Assembly: GCA_016297215.1 (NCBI GenBank)
Contig: JAEDGZ010000001.1
Location: forward strand, 1-64,000
Source: Paludibacteraceae bacterium
GTDB lineage: Bacteria; Bacteroidota; Bacteroidia; Bacteroidales; Paludibacteraceae
DNA: 64,000 nt
Direction of reading: 5' to 3'
Below are positions 1-9,066 of this stretch, piece after piece; within the stretch, counting starts at the first letter, position 1, and each line of letters begins with the position of its first letter. Both the position numbers and the translations under genes were made by a program. Under the pieces are notes generated by a model. It had not been told where the DNA came from. It saw only the letters and a list, made by a program, of their open reading frames with translations, and searched no databases.

Positions 1-73
1 CGTCCCCCTCCGGCAGCACAATGCGCTTTTGGTTTTGCTGTGCGCGCTCCAGCATTTTTGCAAGTATATCCAT
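1..73 (-). CDS. pta: Phosphate acetyltransferase, N-terminal fragment (cut by window edge)
   Basis: The first 24 codons read MDILAKMLERAQQNQKRIVL and then PEGD. This matches the N terminus of phosphate acetyltransferases (helix, then the R-I-V-L-P-E-G strand), which interconvert acetyl-CoA and acetyl phosphate in the cytoplasm. The start ATG is at 71-73. A Bacteroidetes -7 box (TATCTTTG on the minus strand, about 115-122) lies some 40 bases upstream. The rest of the gene is outside the window, so identity rests on this short conserved stretch and on family knowledge. A partner acetate kinase gene would be expected nearby but cannot be seen. Confidence 0.75.
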   Translation of the reverse strand, partial: MDILAKMLERAQQNQKRIVLPEGD

Positions 74-540
74 AATATATATAAAGGTTAAAAACTCCTA
101 TCTCAAATCCGCCGCAAAGATACAAAAAATATTCCACCCGCGCAAGCCCTTCTGCAAAAAAAGATAAAATTTCCTCATCATCACCTCCTAACTAACTCAC
201 AAACGCCCCCTCACTACCATCTCCCCGCCTTCTTACATAACATATACCATTATGCTAACATTATACCTATATTATCTAACATTATGTCAATAAGAGACCC
301 ACCGCCTCTCCGCCGTTTTATAATAAGATTTTAGTAAGGGTTAAGTAAGGGTCTAATAAGGGTCTAACCGCGCAAGAAACACCTCTCCACCACACTCTTT
401 TTTATTTCTCCAAAATATCAAAATGCTACCTATTTCGTCCATATCAAATCAAACTGCCCACCTCCTTCCCCTGTGCTCCCCCGCCCCGCTTGCGGGGTGA
501 AGCGATGTCTGATGGACATCGAGGTTAGGGGGCGGGGTAA

Positions 541-570
541 CGTCCGGCGGGCGCAGGCGTCCTCGCCTGC
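541..570. repeat. Family A palindromic repeat (GCAGGCG..CGCCTGC)
   Basis: GC-rich palindrome with GCAGGCG and CGCCTGC arms preceded by TCCGG. It is one of about eleven copies dispersed between genes in this window. Confidence 0.75.
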
Positions 571-610
571 TTTCATAAGTTTCCCTTTAAGGGAGATTTA
601 GAGGGTCTTG

Positions 611-638
611 TCCGGCGGGCGCAGGCATCCCCGCCTGC
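611..638. repeat. Family A palindromic repeat, second adjacent copy
   Basis: Same TCCGG-GCAGG-arm structure as the copy some 40 bases upstream, in direct orientation. The left arm has one change (GCAGGCA). Confidence 0.75.
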
Positions 639-815
639 CCCGCTCATTCGCCGCCGCGATATATCGCCTGCGGCGCTATCTCGCCCCAAAATAGATACCC
701 TCCCTCCCCGCCCGCTAAAACTGACCATTTATGGAGCAACCACCCCCTCTTAACCACCCCGCACACCGTCTTTCCCCCATAAAAAGTAAATAATTGATAT
801 TTTTTTCAAAAAAAA

Positions 816-847
816 TTTGGAAGTGTAAAAAAAAAGTCGTACCTTTG
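816..847 (+). promoter_or_regulatory. Bacteroidetes-type promoter for the OmpA-LysM gene
   Basis: TTTG at 816-819 and TACCTTTG at 840-847 are separated by 20 bases, the -33/-7 arrangement known for Bacteroidetes sigma-ABfr. The start codon follows about 40 bases downstream. Confidence 0.8.
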
Positions 848-887
848 CACGGCTTTTTGGAAAATCGCCCTTAAATCAAACCAAGTT

Positions 888-2621
888 ATGCAAACAAAAC
901 GCTTCATAATACTACTTCTCATCGCAGCGCCTCTCGCGCTGCAGAGTCGTGCTGCCGAGAACGATACCATCCCGGCAACCGAAGATGTTAGCAATAGCGT
1001 AGAAGCGGAAGATAACTCACAAAAAGGCAAGCACCCGTGGAAAGAAGATGAAAACAAAAACGTCTCACCTTTCTTCTCCAATTGGTCTATCAGCCTTGAC
1101 GCCGGCTTCAACTCCTACGACGGTGATTTCAACTCCGAAATGAAACACGCCGTCTATGCACCGGCTGTCGGGATCGGGGTTGAATATACTTTCACACCCT
1201 TCATCGGCATTGGTGTTAACTATATGTTCGATATGTACCGAGTTACCGGCAGACCCGGCAACGCCGACATCCTACTCAACGGTATGATGCACAAAGCCGG
1301 TCTCTATCTGCCCGTTGACCTCTTCAGTTGCTTCGCTCCGCGTGCCGAACAACGACTCGTTACAATGCAACTCATCGCCGGAGGTGGAGGCGCATGGTAC
1401 AAAAGCGACATCCAATACCCTCAGGGCACCCGCGGAAACACCGCTAACGTCGAACCTAACTCCATGACGGAATATAAGTTCTGCCCATACCTCAATATAG
1501 GCGGTAACCTCGAGTTCAACATCGGACGCTCCGTTGGACTCGGCATCAGAGCTATGTACAATTTCTTCACGCGCGATGATATCGACGGAAGATATGGAGG
1601 TGCCAGCGTCAACAACGACGGACTCGTCGATGTTACACTCTCGCTGCGATACAAAATCAACGCGCAGAAACGCTCACACGAACGTAATGTCTCTTCCGGC
1701 GAAGAACAAACCGAACTCGCACGCAAAGCAGAAGGACTGCCTTCCCTGCGAGAACCGCTCCCTACCGCAGAAGAAGTCGCACAAGAGATTCTTAACAACG
1801 GACTCCTCAATAGCGTAGGAGGAAAAGACACTATCCTCCTCATACGTAGAGATACATTAGTGCAAAACAACAACTTCTACAACTCGGAAATCTTGGCTTC
1901 CGGCAACTATTTCTTCGTCTATTTCGCAACAGGGAAAGCCGCACTTTCCGACCAGGGACTCATCGCTATACAGCAACTCGCTACCCGTATGCAGTACGAG
2001 CCCGAGACCTACGCACTCATCACCGGCTATTGCGACAACACCGGCTCCGACCTCACCAACAACCTCCTCAGCCAAAAACGCGCCGAGAGAGTACAACAAG
2101 AGTTAATCGCTGAACACGGCATCAACCCCGACCGCCTCCTCGTTCAAGGTGCCGGCAAAATCATTGGAAGGCAAAGCAAGGCTGCATATACCCCCAATAG
2201 ACGCGCAGAGATATTGTTGCTCACCGAACAAGAGTTCCTGCAGAAAAAACAAGAACTTCGTGCGCAACAAGAGGCTAAAGCACAAGCCGCAGCAGAGCAA
2301 GTCAATACAGGAAATGGCGCTCTGCAAGCAACTGCCGAAACACTTGACGAGGAGCAGCAATCACAACTCCTCAACAGCATTCAGGAAGACGCACCCGCTA
2401 TTCTCGACACTGTTGTCGTAAAGAAAGGCACTACCCTCTCGCGTCTCGCACGCAAGTACTATAATATGCGTTTCGAACTCTGGACGTATATCTATGAAGC
2501 CAATCGAGATGTGATTACCAACCCCGATAAACTCAAAGAAGGCACCGTCCTCATCATTCCCGCACTGACCAAGGAGCAACTCCGAGCCAATACTGCCGAT
2601 GATGTAGCCGCCCTCTACTAA
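888..2621 (+). CDS. Outer-membrane barrel protein with OmpA-like domain and C-terminal LysM
   Basis: A 577-residue exported protein. Residues 1-22 form a signal peptide (hydrophobic run ending QSRA-AEN). Residues about 60-270 have alternating Gly/aromatic strands typical of an outer-membrane beta-barrel. Residues about 338-449 form an OmpA C-terminal peptidoglycan-binding domain, with the motif LITGYCDNTGS, then LSQKRAERV and NRRAEI. A Gln/Ala-rich, probably helical linker (about 450-505) leads to a LysM-like module (505-564; VVVKKGTTLSRLARKYY and a final GTVLIIPAL). Two successive cell-wall binding modules suggest a protein tying the outer membrane to peptidoglycan. It is preceded by a strong promoter and followed by repeats and a tRNA, so it is probably monocistronic. 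The substrate or partner is unknown. Confidence 0.85.
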   Translation: MQTKRFIILLLIAAPLALQSRAAENDTIPATEDVSNSVEAEDNSQKGKHPWKEDENKNVSPFFSNWSISLDAGFNSYDGDFNSEMKHAVYAPAVGIGVEYTFTPFIGIGVNYMFDMYRVTGRPGNADILLNGMMHKAGLYLPVDLFSCFAPRAEQRLVTMQLIAGGGGAWYKSDIQYPQGTRGNTANVEPNSMTEYKFCPYLNIGGNLEFNIGRSVGLGIRAMYNFFTRDDIDGRYGGASVNNDGLVDVTLSLRYKINAQKRSHERNVSSGEEQTELARKAEGLPSLREPLPTAEEVAQEILNNGLLNSVGGKDTILLIRRDTLVQNNNFYNSEILASGNYFFVYFATGKAALSDQGLIAIQQLATRMQYEPETYALITGYCDNTGSDLTNNLLSQKRAERVQQELIAEHGINPDRLLVQGAGKIIGRQSKAAYTPNRRAEILLLTEQEFLQKKQELRAQQEAKAQAAAEQVNTGNGALQATAETLDEEQQSQLLNSIQEDAPAILDTVVVKKGTTLSRLARKYYNMRFELWTYIYEANRDVITNPDKLKEGTVLIIPALTKEQLRANTADDVAALY

Positions 2622-2624
2622 AAA

Positions 2625-2690
2625 CTCATAATTCATAATTCACAACACAGCTCATAATTCATAATTCATAATTCATAATTCATAATTAAC
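2625..2690. repeat. ATAATTC tandem repeat (family D)
   Basis: Multiple consecutive copies of the octamer CATAATTC lie between the barrel gene and the tRNA. The same repeat recurs in at least eight other spacers here. Confidence 0.85.
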
Positions 2691-2693
2691 CTT

Positions 2694-2768
2694 GGTCTCA
2701 TAGCTCAGTTGGTTAGTAGCACCTGACTCATAATCAGGGGGTCGTAGGTTCAAGCCCTACTGAGACCA
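2694..2768 (+). tRNA. tRNA with anticodon CAT (Met elongator or Ile2)
   Basis: The cloverleaf folds with acceptor GGTCTCA/TGAGACC, anticodon stem CTGA/TCAG enclosing CTCATAA, and T arm GGTTCAAGC. The anticodon CAT could be elongator Met or, if modified to lysidine, Ile; the sequence alone does not decide. The D arm reads GGTTAGTAGC with one more base than the common GGTTAGAGC, leaving only three good D-stem pairs. CCA is not encoded. Confidence 0.9.
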
Positions 2769-2770
2769 CA

Positions 2771-2808
2771 CGAAGAAAGAAGCATCTGCTTCTTTCTTCG
2801 CTTTTTCA
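2771..2808 (+). terminator. Strong intrinsic terminator after the tRNA
   Basis: A perfect 13-base-pair stem (CGAAGAAAGAAGC with its complement, loop ATCT) spans 2771-2800 and is followed by CTTTTTC. Confidence 0.9.
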
Positions 2809-2964
2809 TCAGTAACCAATAATAGAAGCGATTGCCATAGTAAAGCAGAATTAGCGAGAAAAGAACAACAGTAACTTTCAGAGGCAGCGATATATCATCA
2901 TCGCCGCAAAAATCCATCAATAGCTGCTAAAAACTACAAAATACAAGCCTTTTTGTAGAAAAAA

Positions 2965-2996
2965 TTTGGTTATATTATTTTTTTTTACTAACTTTG
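2965..2996 (+). promoter_or_regulatory. Promoter of the STN-barrel-OmpA operon
   Basis: TTTG at 2965-2968 and TAACTTTG at 2989-2996, spaced by exactly 20 bases. The leader to the first ATG is about 80 bases. Confidence 0.8.
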
Positions 2997-3082
2997 CGCC
3001 GATTTTTTGAAAAACACCCAATTGTGTATCATTCAGTGCACAATCCCTACTTCCTAAAGACAACAACAATCAATCTTATACC

Positions 3083-4879
3083 ATGCAAAAATTCACCTCT
3101 TTATTGCTGTGTTTGCTATTGTCCGTCGCCTCCCTTTCGGCTGCCAATAACAAATCGAAAAAGCCTACTCACAAAAAAATCACCAAGACTTACTCCAACG
3201 CTTCCCTCAAAGATGTCATCGAGGACATCGGGAAACGCGCGAACTACACGATCAATTACGCAGAGGCGGAACTCGACCTGCTGCAGCCTGTTAATGTCAA
3301 ACTCAAAGACGTCAGCGCTACTACTGCACTCAAAAAGATCCTTGGCAAACAGTACATCGTCAAAGCTAAGAAGAGTGTAATCAATATCACCAACGTCCCC
3401 GTTCCGCCCACGGTATATCAAGTAGCGGCAACCGCGCCATCACATGTTGAGGAGGATGAAGAACGCATCATACGAACCTACGAAGATACCACATTCTCCG
3501 TTACCTGCAAGATGCAAACCCAACGCATCGACCCCGATCCCCTGCCCGAAATCCCCTATACACCCAAAGGACACTATGTGCAAGCCATGCTCGGACTCGG
3601 CTATGGCTCCATGGGATATACCCTCACGGGCAACCAAAGCAATGGACTGCTGCCCGAAGGTAAAATCGGCAAAAACACAGGCGACTTGCAAGGACTGTTG
3701 CAAGTACAATATGCCTACTATTTCCATAACAACTGGGGCGTAACGGCTGGACTGGCATTCTCTGCATACGGCAGTTATGGAGTGCTCAACACCACTGCAC
3801 GGTGGAACGAACAAGGAGACTCCGACGGTGAATTGTACAACCACCTCACAGAAGCCAACAAATGGAAAGAACACCAAATCACCCATATCGTGGAGGTGCC
3901 CGTCGGCATACAATGTATGTACCCCCTCAACGAAGATAACCTCCGCCTGCAAGCAGGCATAGGTCTCCGCGTGGGTGTGCCCGTGTACAATAAATGGGCG
4001 TTAAAGAGCGGTGCCATCGAACACGTTGGCGAATACCCACAATGGGGCATGACCATCCGCGACCAGCAAGACCGAGACTTCTACACCGAGCAAATCGGCA
4101 ACGACTGGAGCAAAGACCGCCAACCCCTCAACCTCAAATCCTTCGCTCTCGCTTTCGATGCAAACGTCGGGTTAGCAGTACCTATCACGCAACAGATTGA
4201 CTTGCTTTGCGGACTCTATTTCCAAATCAACTGCATCGACCTCAATAACTATTCGCAAAAAGACCTCGGATGGCAGCAACCTAACGCCGAGGCAGACTAC
4301 CGCAAACACAACTTCATGGAGACCTATGAAGGACTCATTGCCACCAACACGGTCAATCACGTCCTCCCGTGGGGACTCGGACTCAAAGTCGGAGTACAAT
4401 GGCACCACAAAGAAAAAACGCCTGCCCCTCAGCCTACCTTCATAAAGATTCAAGTCTGCGACACTACCATCACGCTCGCAACGCGCCACGACACCATCAT
4501 CAAACCCAAGCAGGAAGCCGCCAAAGAGATTATACGCCTCATGCACAAATCCGTTATCTGGTTTGATGTTAACTCCACTAAACCCAAACTCGAACCGGCT
4601 ACCATCATACAAGACATCGCTGCCATCCTCCGTGAGAATCCTAACCAGAGAATCATCGTCTCCGGACACGCCAGCAAAGAGGGTAACGCAAGACGCAATC
4701 GCATACTATCCGAAAAACGCGCACAAGCGGTCGCTGACCTGATCATCGCCGAAGGGATACCCGCAGCGCAACTGAGCGTAGAAGCACACTCCTCCGACAT
4801 CGAATATACCGTAACCGAAGGACAAACACACACCATCGCCCTCGACCGCCGCGTAGAAATCATACCCATAGAAGAATAA
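3083..4879 (+). CDS. Envelope protein with STN-like domain, beta-barrel and OmpA C-terminal domain
   Basis: A 598-residue exported protein, first gene of a four-gene operon. The signal peptide ends near SLSAANN. Residues about 36-106 (SNASLKDVIEDIGKRANYTI through VINITNV) look like the STN domain of secretins and TonB receptors. Residues about 160-446 are barrel-like, with Gly/aromatic strands and the segment DSDGELYNHLTEANKWKEH, which recurs as DTDGERYNHHLQLHNWREI in the barrel gene at 9066. Residues about 476-598 are an OmpA-type peptidoglycan-binding domain (IIVSGHASKEGNARRNRILS, KRAQAV, LDRRVEI). The likely role is a peptidoglycan-anchored outer-membrane component, perhaps a base for the two surface proteins encoded next; that role is inference. 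Confidence 0.8.
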   Translation: MQKFTSLLLCLLLSVASLSAANNKSKKPTHKKITKTYSNASLKDVIEDIGKRANYTINYAEAELDLLQPVNVKLKDVSATTALKKILGKQYIVKAKKSVINITNVPVPPTVYQVAATAPSHVEEDEERIIRTYEDTTFSVTCKMQTQRIDPDPLPEIPYTPKGHYVQAMLGLGYGSMGYTLTGNQSNGLLPEGKIGKNTGDLQGLLQVQYAYYFHNNWGVTAGLAFSAYGSYGVLNTTARWNEQGDSDGELYNHLTEANKWKEHQITHIVEVPVGIQCMYPLNEDNLRLQAGIGLRVGVPVYNKWALKSGAIEHVGEYPQWGMTIRDQQDRDFYTEQIGNDWSKDRQPLNLKSFALAFDANVGLAVPITQQIDLLCGLYFQINCIDLNNYSQKDLGWQQPNAEADYRKHNFMETYEGLIATNTVNHVLPWGLGLKVGVQWHHKEKTPAPQPTFIKIQVCDTTITLATRHDTIIKPKQEAAKEIIRLMHKSVIWFDVNSTKPKLEPATIIQDIAAILRENPNQRIIVSGHASKEGNARRNRILSEKRAQAVADLIIAEGIPAAQLSVEAHSSDIEYTVTEGQTHTIALDRRVEIIPIEE

Positions 4880-4884
4880 AACAC

Positions 4885-4911
4885 CGCCGTGCGCAGGCGT
4901 CCCCGCCGGCT
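4885..4911. repeat. Family A palindromic repeat inside the operon
   Basis: GTGCGCAGGCG-TCCC-CGCCGGCTAA sits between the stop of the STN-barrel gene and the ATG of the next gene, so it would be transcribed as a hairpin within the operon message. Confidence 0.75.
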
Positions 4912-4951
4912 AAAAAAATCACAAACAATTAACCAAAAAATCGCTAATAAC

Positions 4952-7240
4952 ATGAAAAAACTATATTTCAGTCTTTTGCTCCTTTTCGCTGCCACACTCG
5001 CGTGGGCAGACATACCCGCCGGAAAAACCATCTATTTGGATGTCAGCCAGCATTGGTGCTGCCACAAATCCTATTACCTATTCGTTAACCACAACGGGAA
5101 TAAAAACTATCGCATGTCCCCCGATCCCGAGCGCGCTGGCGTATATCAGTATGTTACCACTGGCAGCATCCCAAGTGAAGTGCGTTTCATGTATAGAGAT
5201 GACCGCTCGGATGCTTTTAACACCGACTGGTTAGGGCTGGGTGACAACGAGGCTCAACCTTCCTCGCGTTGGAGCGAAAGCACACCATACTATATCATCG
5301 ACTCCGAGAACGGCAAATCCGGACACTGGGCTGCGGCTCCATTGTCCACAGGGAAAAACACTTTGGGAGATGTGCAAGCCAACTTCATCTACAACTGCGC
5401 CACAGAAGACTATAACATAGACCTTTATATTCCTTTCGATGGTGCTCCTTGTGGGCTGTTAATAAGCAGCCCTGCGATGAGCAAACCGAAGAAGACGGGG
5501 CGACCGAGCTCACCGTATCAGTATGTGATAGAAGGTATCACCGCCACGGAGGGACAAACCGTGGAAGTTACAATCTCCCTATGCAGCGATGTTACTTGCA
5601 CGGAACCAATAGAGAGTCGTACCTTCAAACTGACAGTACCGGCGAAAGGCAATTGTGAAAACACCCAAACCATTACGGTGTGCAAAGGAGAGCAAACGAC
5701 CTTGACCGCCTCCATCGATGCAGAGATGTATCTATGGCACTCCAATGACCCGAGCGTAGATAGTCTCACTACCCGCTCCGTTACTATCCCCACGGAGAAT
5801 GTAGGCACCTATTCTTACTCCGTAGAAGCATACAAAACCATTGTTACTGCAGAGCAGAACCTAATGGTAGGAGGCGACTTTGAAACTATCAATGGATTCG
5901 TCTCTGACTACCAATATGCCGGCATCTACGAAGCCGGCACCTATGCCGACTACTACAACACAGTTCCTGAATCTAAGAGGAGCAACATCTTTGCTCTCGT
6001 CGGGAACACCGCCGACTTCTGGAGTCTCTTTGAATCTATTGACCCACACAGTGGTAACTACTTCGGACTCTTCGATGCGGGAAAAAACGGATATGCATGG
6101 CAGGCGTTCACGGAACATCCCGATATCACTAAATCAAACGATAACTTGATCATTCTTAAAGATTCTATCTACTATTTCTCATATAGTGTAGCGCACCCAA
6201 ACGTGCCAAAAGAAAGCGGCAGCCCCGCTATCCTGCAATTCGTCATTTCTTACGACGGAGGGAAAACAGTCGAACCCTTAAGCGATCCCGATACAGTCTC
6301 AACTGCAGACTACGAATGGCACGAACGACATATCACATGGAAAGCAGAAAAGACATCGCTTAATGTAATGATTGGAGTTCTTAACCTCAATAATAACGCC
6401 AAAGTGGGCAATGACTTCTGCTTGGACGACATCATGTTCCAAAGTGTTTCCTATGCGTCCTCCAAAAAAGCCTTCACGGATATTTTTGATGTGATTGTAA
6501 GAGACTGTGATGACTGCCCCGACATCACCCCCACTACCCAAGATACTACCGTTTGCGCGGACGAGTTGCCCTTTACATGGCATGGACATACCTTCAACAC
6601 CGCGGGTACTTGGACGAAAACAATCATCTCACGGGTTACCGGTTGCGATAGCCTCATCACCCACTATACACTCAAGACCAAAGACTGCACCATTCCTTGC
6701 CCCGATGTAATAACGACAATGCTCGACACTACGGTTTGCTTGGAAGAAATGCCTTACACATGGTACGGACACAAGTTTAACACCACTGCTGATACGTTCC
6801 GTGATACCTTACGCAATGCAAAGAATTGTGATAGTATTATTACTGTTTATTCGCTCCAAACCAAAGATTGCACCATCCCCTGTGAGATACAAATCTATCG
6901 CAAATGGAACGACTTCCTTTTCGTGGATAACAGCGACTCTATCTACACTTCCTTCCAATGGTACTACGAGCAGACGGCTATCGAGGGTGCCACAGAGCAG
7001 TACTACCGCGTACCTGATCCCGCTACGCAAACAGGCGAGTTCTATGTCCTGCTCAACGGAAGCATAGAGACTTGCCACACCACCATCGCCAATGCCACAC
7101 CTTCCGCACCTATCTATCCCGCAGGCAAAAGCAAAAACTTGGTGGCTAAACGGACATACCAAGTATTCCCTAAATTCATCGTTATCGTCTATACATACGA
7201 TGATGGCACCATAGAAACTGAAAAACACTTACGCTACTAA
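4952..7240 (+). CDS. Secreted modular surface protein, paralogue 1
   Basis: A 762-residue protein. I chose the ATG at 4952 (MKKLYFSLLLLFAATLAWA signal peptide) because an upstream in-frame start would read through a palindromic repeat. After an N-terminal domain of unknown type come an Ig-like segment (VCKGEQTTLTAS), a jelly-roll-like domain starting NLMVGGDFE (about residue 303) and ending FCLDDIMFQ, and two modules with the signature TVC..(E)LPYTWxGxxF...GCDS (about 523-580 and 583-643). The C-terminal domain ends LVAKRTYQVFPKFIVIVYTY. No type IX sorting domain is evident. The downstream gene has the same domain order, so the two are tandem paralogues. Function is unknown; adhesin or matrix protein is a guess. 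Confidence 0.75.
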   Translation: MKKLYFSLLLLFAATLAWADIPAGKTIYLDVSQHWCCHKSYYLFVNHNGNKNYRMSPDPERAGVYQYVTTGSIPSEVRFMYRDDRSDAFNTDWLGLGDNEAQPSSRWSESTPYYIIDSENGKSGHWAAAPLSTGKNTLGDVQANFIYNCATEDYNIDLYIPFDGAPCGLLISSPAMSKPKKTGRPSSPYQYVIEGITATEGQTVEVTISLCSDVTCTEPIESRTFKLTVPAKGNCENTQTITVCKGEQTTLTASIDAEMYLWHSNDPSVDSLTTRSVTIPTENVGTYSYSVEAYKTIVTAEQNLMVGGDFETINGFVSDYQYAGIYEAGTYADYYNTVPESKRSNIFALVGNTADFWSLFESIDPHSGNYFGLFDAGKNGYAWQAFTEHPDITKSNDNLIILKDSIYYFSYSVAHPNVPKESGSPAILQFVISYDGGKTVEPLSDPDTVSTADYEWHERHITWKAEKTSLNVMIGVLNLNNNAKVGNDFCLDDIMFQSVSYASSKKAFTDIFDVIVRDCDDCPDITPTTQDTTVCADELPFTWHGHTFNTAGTWTKTIISRVTGCDSLITHYTLKTKDCTIPCPDVITTMLDTTVCLEEMPYTWYGHKFNTTADTFRDTLRNAKNCDSIITVYSLQTKDCTIPCEIQIYRKWNDFLFVDNSDSIYTSFQWYYEQTAIEGATEQYYRVPDPATQTGEFYVLLNGSIETCHTTIANATPSAPIYPAGKSKNLVAKRTYQVFPKFIVIVYTYDDGTIETEKHLRY

Positions 7241-7242
7241 TT

Positions 7243-9066
7243 ATGCCTCACATCCGTCTTCATATCGCTTTTTCTTTGATAGGCTTGCTCTGCGCACTCA
7301 ACAACTATGCGCAGACCGTAGAAAACGATACCGTTGAGCAAACGCTGTGCATCAACGATGGTGGTAACATCCTCCAAACCGAAAGAATACAACTCACTGA
7401 GAATCAAACCTACATCTGGATAAAAGAGCAAAACAATGTGAAAGACACCTTGGATGAAGATAGTTGGCGGATTATGGTAACAGAAACCAAAGATGCAACA
7501 TATACCTGCCAACTCATCAGCACCGAAGTAAAAGCAGAAAACAACCTCATGGCAAACGGCGACTTTGAAACGAATCCCCCGTCTAACTTTACATCAGATT
7601 ATAAATACGCTGGATGGGATCCGCATCAATATTACAACGACCACGGGGGGGCAAACAACCTATATGCCATCACACACGATGCCACTTATTTTTGGAAAGA
7701 TTTTGCTCAAGTAACACCACATGGTGGTAATTACTTTGCACTATTCGATGCAGGAACAAGCGGTGATGCTTGGCGGGCATCTACTGCGGATAATAAAAAT
7801 CTGATCATAGAAAAAGACTCTACCTATCTGTTCTCTTATTGGGCAGCGCATCCCAATACACCAGAATATAGCTACTCACCCGCTATTTTGCAGTTTGTAA
7901 TTATATGTAAGGATGCAAATGGGACAAAGCAAACTTTCAATCTTGGAAACGAACACAAATTAGGGCAAACATCCCCGCTCAATGCATGGGAGTTGCGCGA
8001 AGAAAGATGGAAGGCACCTTTCTCATCCAACGATGTTACCATTAGTGTCTATGACAAGAATAAAGATTCTGGAGGCAACGACTTCTGCTTGGACGATATC
8101 ATGTTCCAAAACACATCCTATATCGAACAGAAAATCATTAAAACCTATATCTTCCACTTAGAAGTCTGCAACGACCCGCCTTGCGATGATCCCGTTGTAC
8201 ATGCCCAACAAGATACTGCCGTATATGAGATAGACCTGCCCATAGTATGGCATGGCATTGAGTTCACAGAGGCAACAGAGGATACCGTAGATGTCTATGA
8301 TGAAACAACAGGCTGTCTCACCGACCGATATATCTACTCCCTGACCATCAAGCCGATGGATCCCCCATGCCCGGATGTAGAAACCGACCATCAAGAGAAG
8401 ACCGTCTGCGACACCCTGATGCCATACACTTGGCTGGGACACAAATTCACCCAAGCCGATACCTATTCCTATATGGAGAAAAGTGAACGCGGTTGCGACA
8501 GCATTTGGCATGTACTGACATTGTATGTAGTAAAGTGCTGCCCTACGCCCGTTGTAGAATCCGACCAATTGACCATTTGCAGCAACGAACTCCCTTACAC
8601 TTGGCACAACCTCCTCTTCACCGCTGCAGCCGACTCTGTCATCGAAAACTACGACAGCCGCGATTGCCTTATCTCGCGATATACCTACCGACTGACCGTG
8701 AAACAAGGCATTGAGATGTACGGCAAATGGACAGATGTAATCTTTGTCCCGAACACCGACAACCTATACACCGCCTACCAATGGTACCAAAACGGGCAAC
8801 CCATCAATGGCGCTAACGAGCAATTCTACCACAACCCCAATGGGCTAAGCGGACTATACCACTGCGTCATGCAGACACGAAACGGCGGTAGAGCAGAAAC
8901 TTGCCCCGCTGCTTTTGAGGATTTAGACCGCTCCGCGGACCACAACCCGGGCGATGCACCCAAGCAACTCGTCGCACAACGCACCTACAACATAGGTGCG
9001 CACCTGCAAATCATCGTCTCGGTCTTCGATGATAATTCTACAACCGCTGAAAAATACTGGAAATAA
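7243..9066 (+). CDS. Secreted modular surface protein, paralogue 2
   Basis: A 607-residue protein whose ATG lies two bases after the preceding stop. The signal peptide ends LNNYAQT. It shares its architecture with its upstream neighbour: NLMANGDFE (about residue 100) and FCLDDIMFQNTSY bound a jelly-roll-like domain. Three modules with PYTW/IVWHG and GCDS-type signatures follow (about 316-486). The C-terminal block again has a W..VIFVPNTDNLYTAYQWY segment and ends QLVAQRTYNIGAHLQIIVSV. It lacks the N-terminal domain of paralogue 1 and has one more module. Its stop overlaps the start of the barrel gene by one base (TAATG), implying coupled translation. Function is unknown. Confidence 0.75.
   Translation: MPHIRLHIAFSLIGLLCALNNYAQTVENDTVEQTLCINDGGNILQTERIQLTENQTYIWIKEQNNVKDTLDEDSWRIMVTETKDATYTCQLISTEVKAENNLMANGDFETNPPSNFTSDYKYAGWDPHQYYNDHGGANNLYAITHDATYFWKDFAQVTPHGGNYFALFDAGTSGDAWRASTADNKNLIIEKDSTYLFSYWAAHPNTPEYSYSPAILQFVIICKDANGTKQTFNLGNEHKLGQTSPLNAWELREERWKAPFSSNDVTISVYDKNKDSGGNDFCLDDIMFQNTSYIEQKIIKTYIFHLEVCNDPPCDDPVVHAQQDTAVYEIDLPIVWHGIEFTEATEDTVDVYDETTGCLTDRYIYSLTIKPMDPPCPDVETDHQEKTVCDTLMPYTWLGHKFTQADTYSYMEKSERGCDSIWHVLTLYVVKCCPTPVVESDQLTICSNELPYTWHNLLFTAAADSVIENYDSRDCLISRYTYRLTVKQGIEMYGKWTDVIFVPNTDNLYTAYQWYQNGQPINGANEQFYHNPNGLSGLYHCVMQTRNGGRAETCPAAFEDLDRSADHNPGDAPKQLVAQRTYNIGAHLQIIVSVFDDNSTTAEKYWK

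Larger units (their letters stand above)
74..887. other. Long intergenic region with repeats between pta and the OmpA-LysM gene
   Basis: I see no convincing gene here. The stretch holds the pta promoter near 115-160, an AT-rich segment, GC-rich palindromic repeats at 541-570 and 611-638, a hairpin CGATGTC/GACATCG around 503-521, and the forward promoter at 816-847 for the next gene. Confidence 0.6.
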
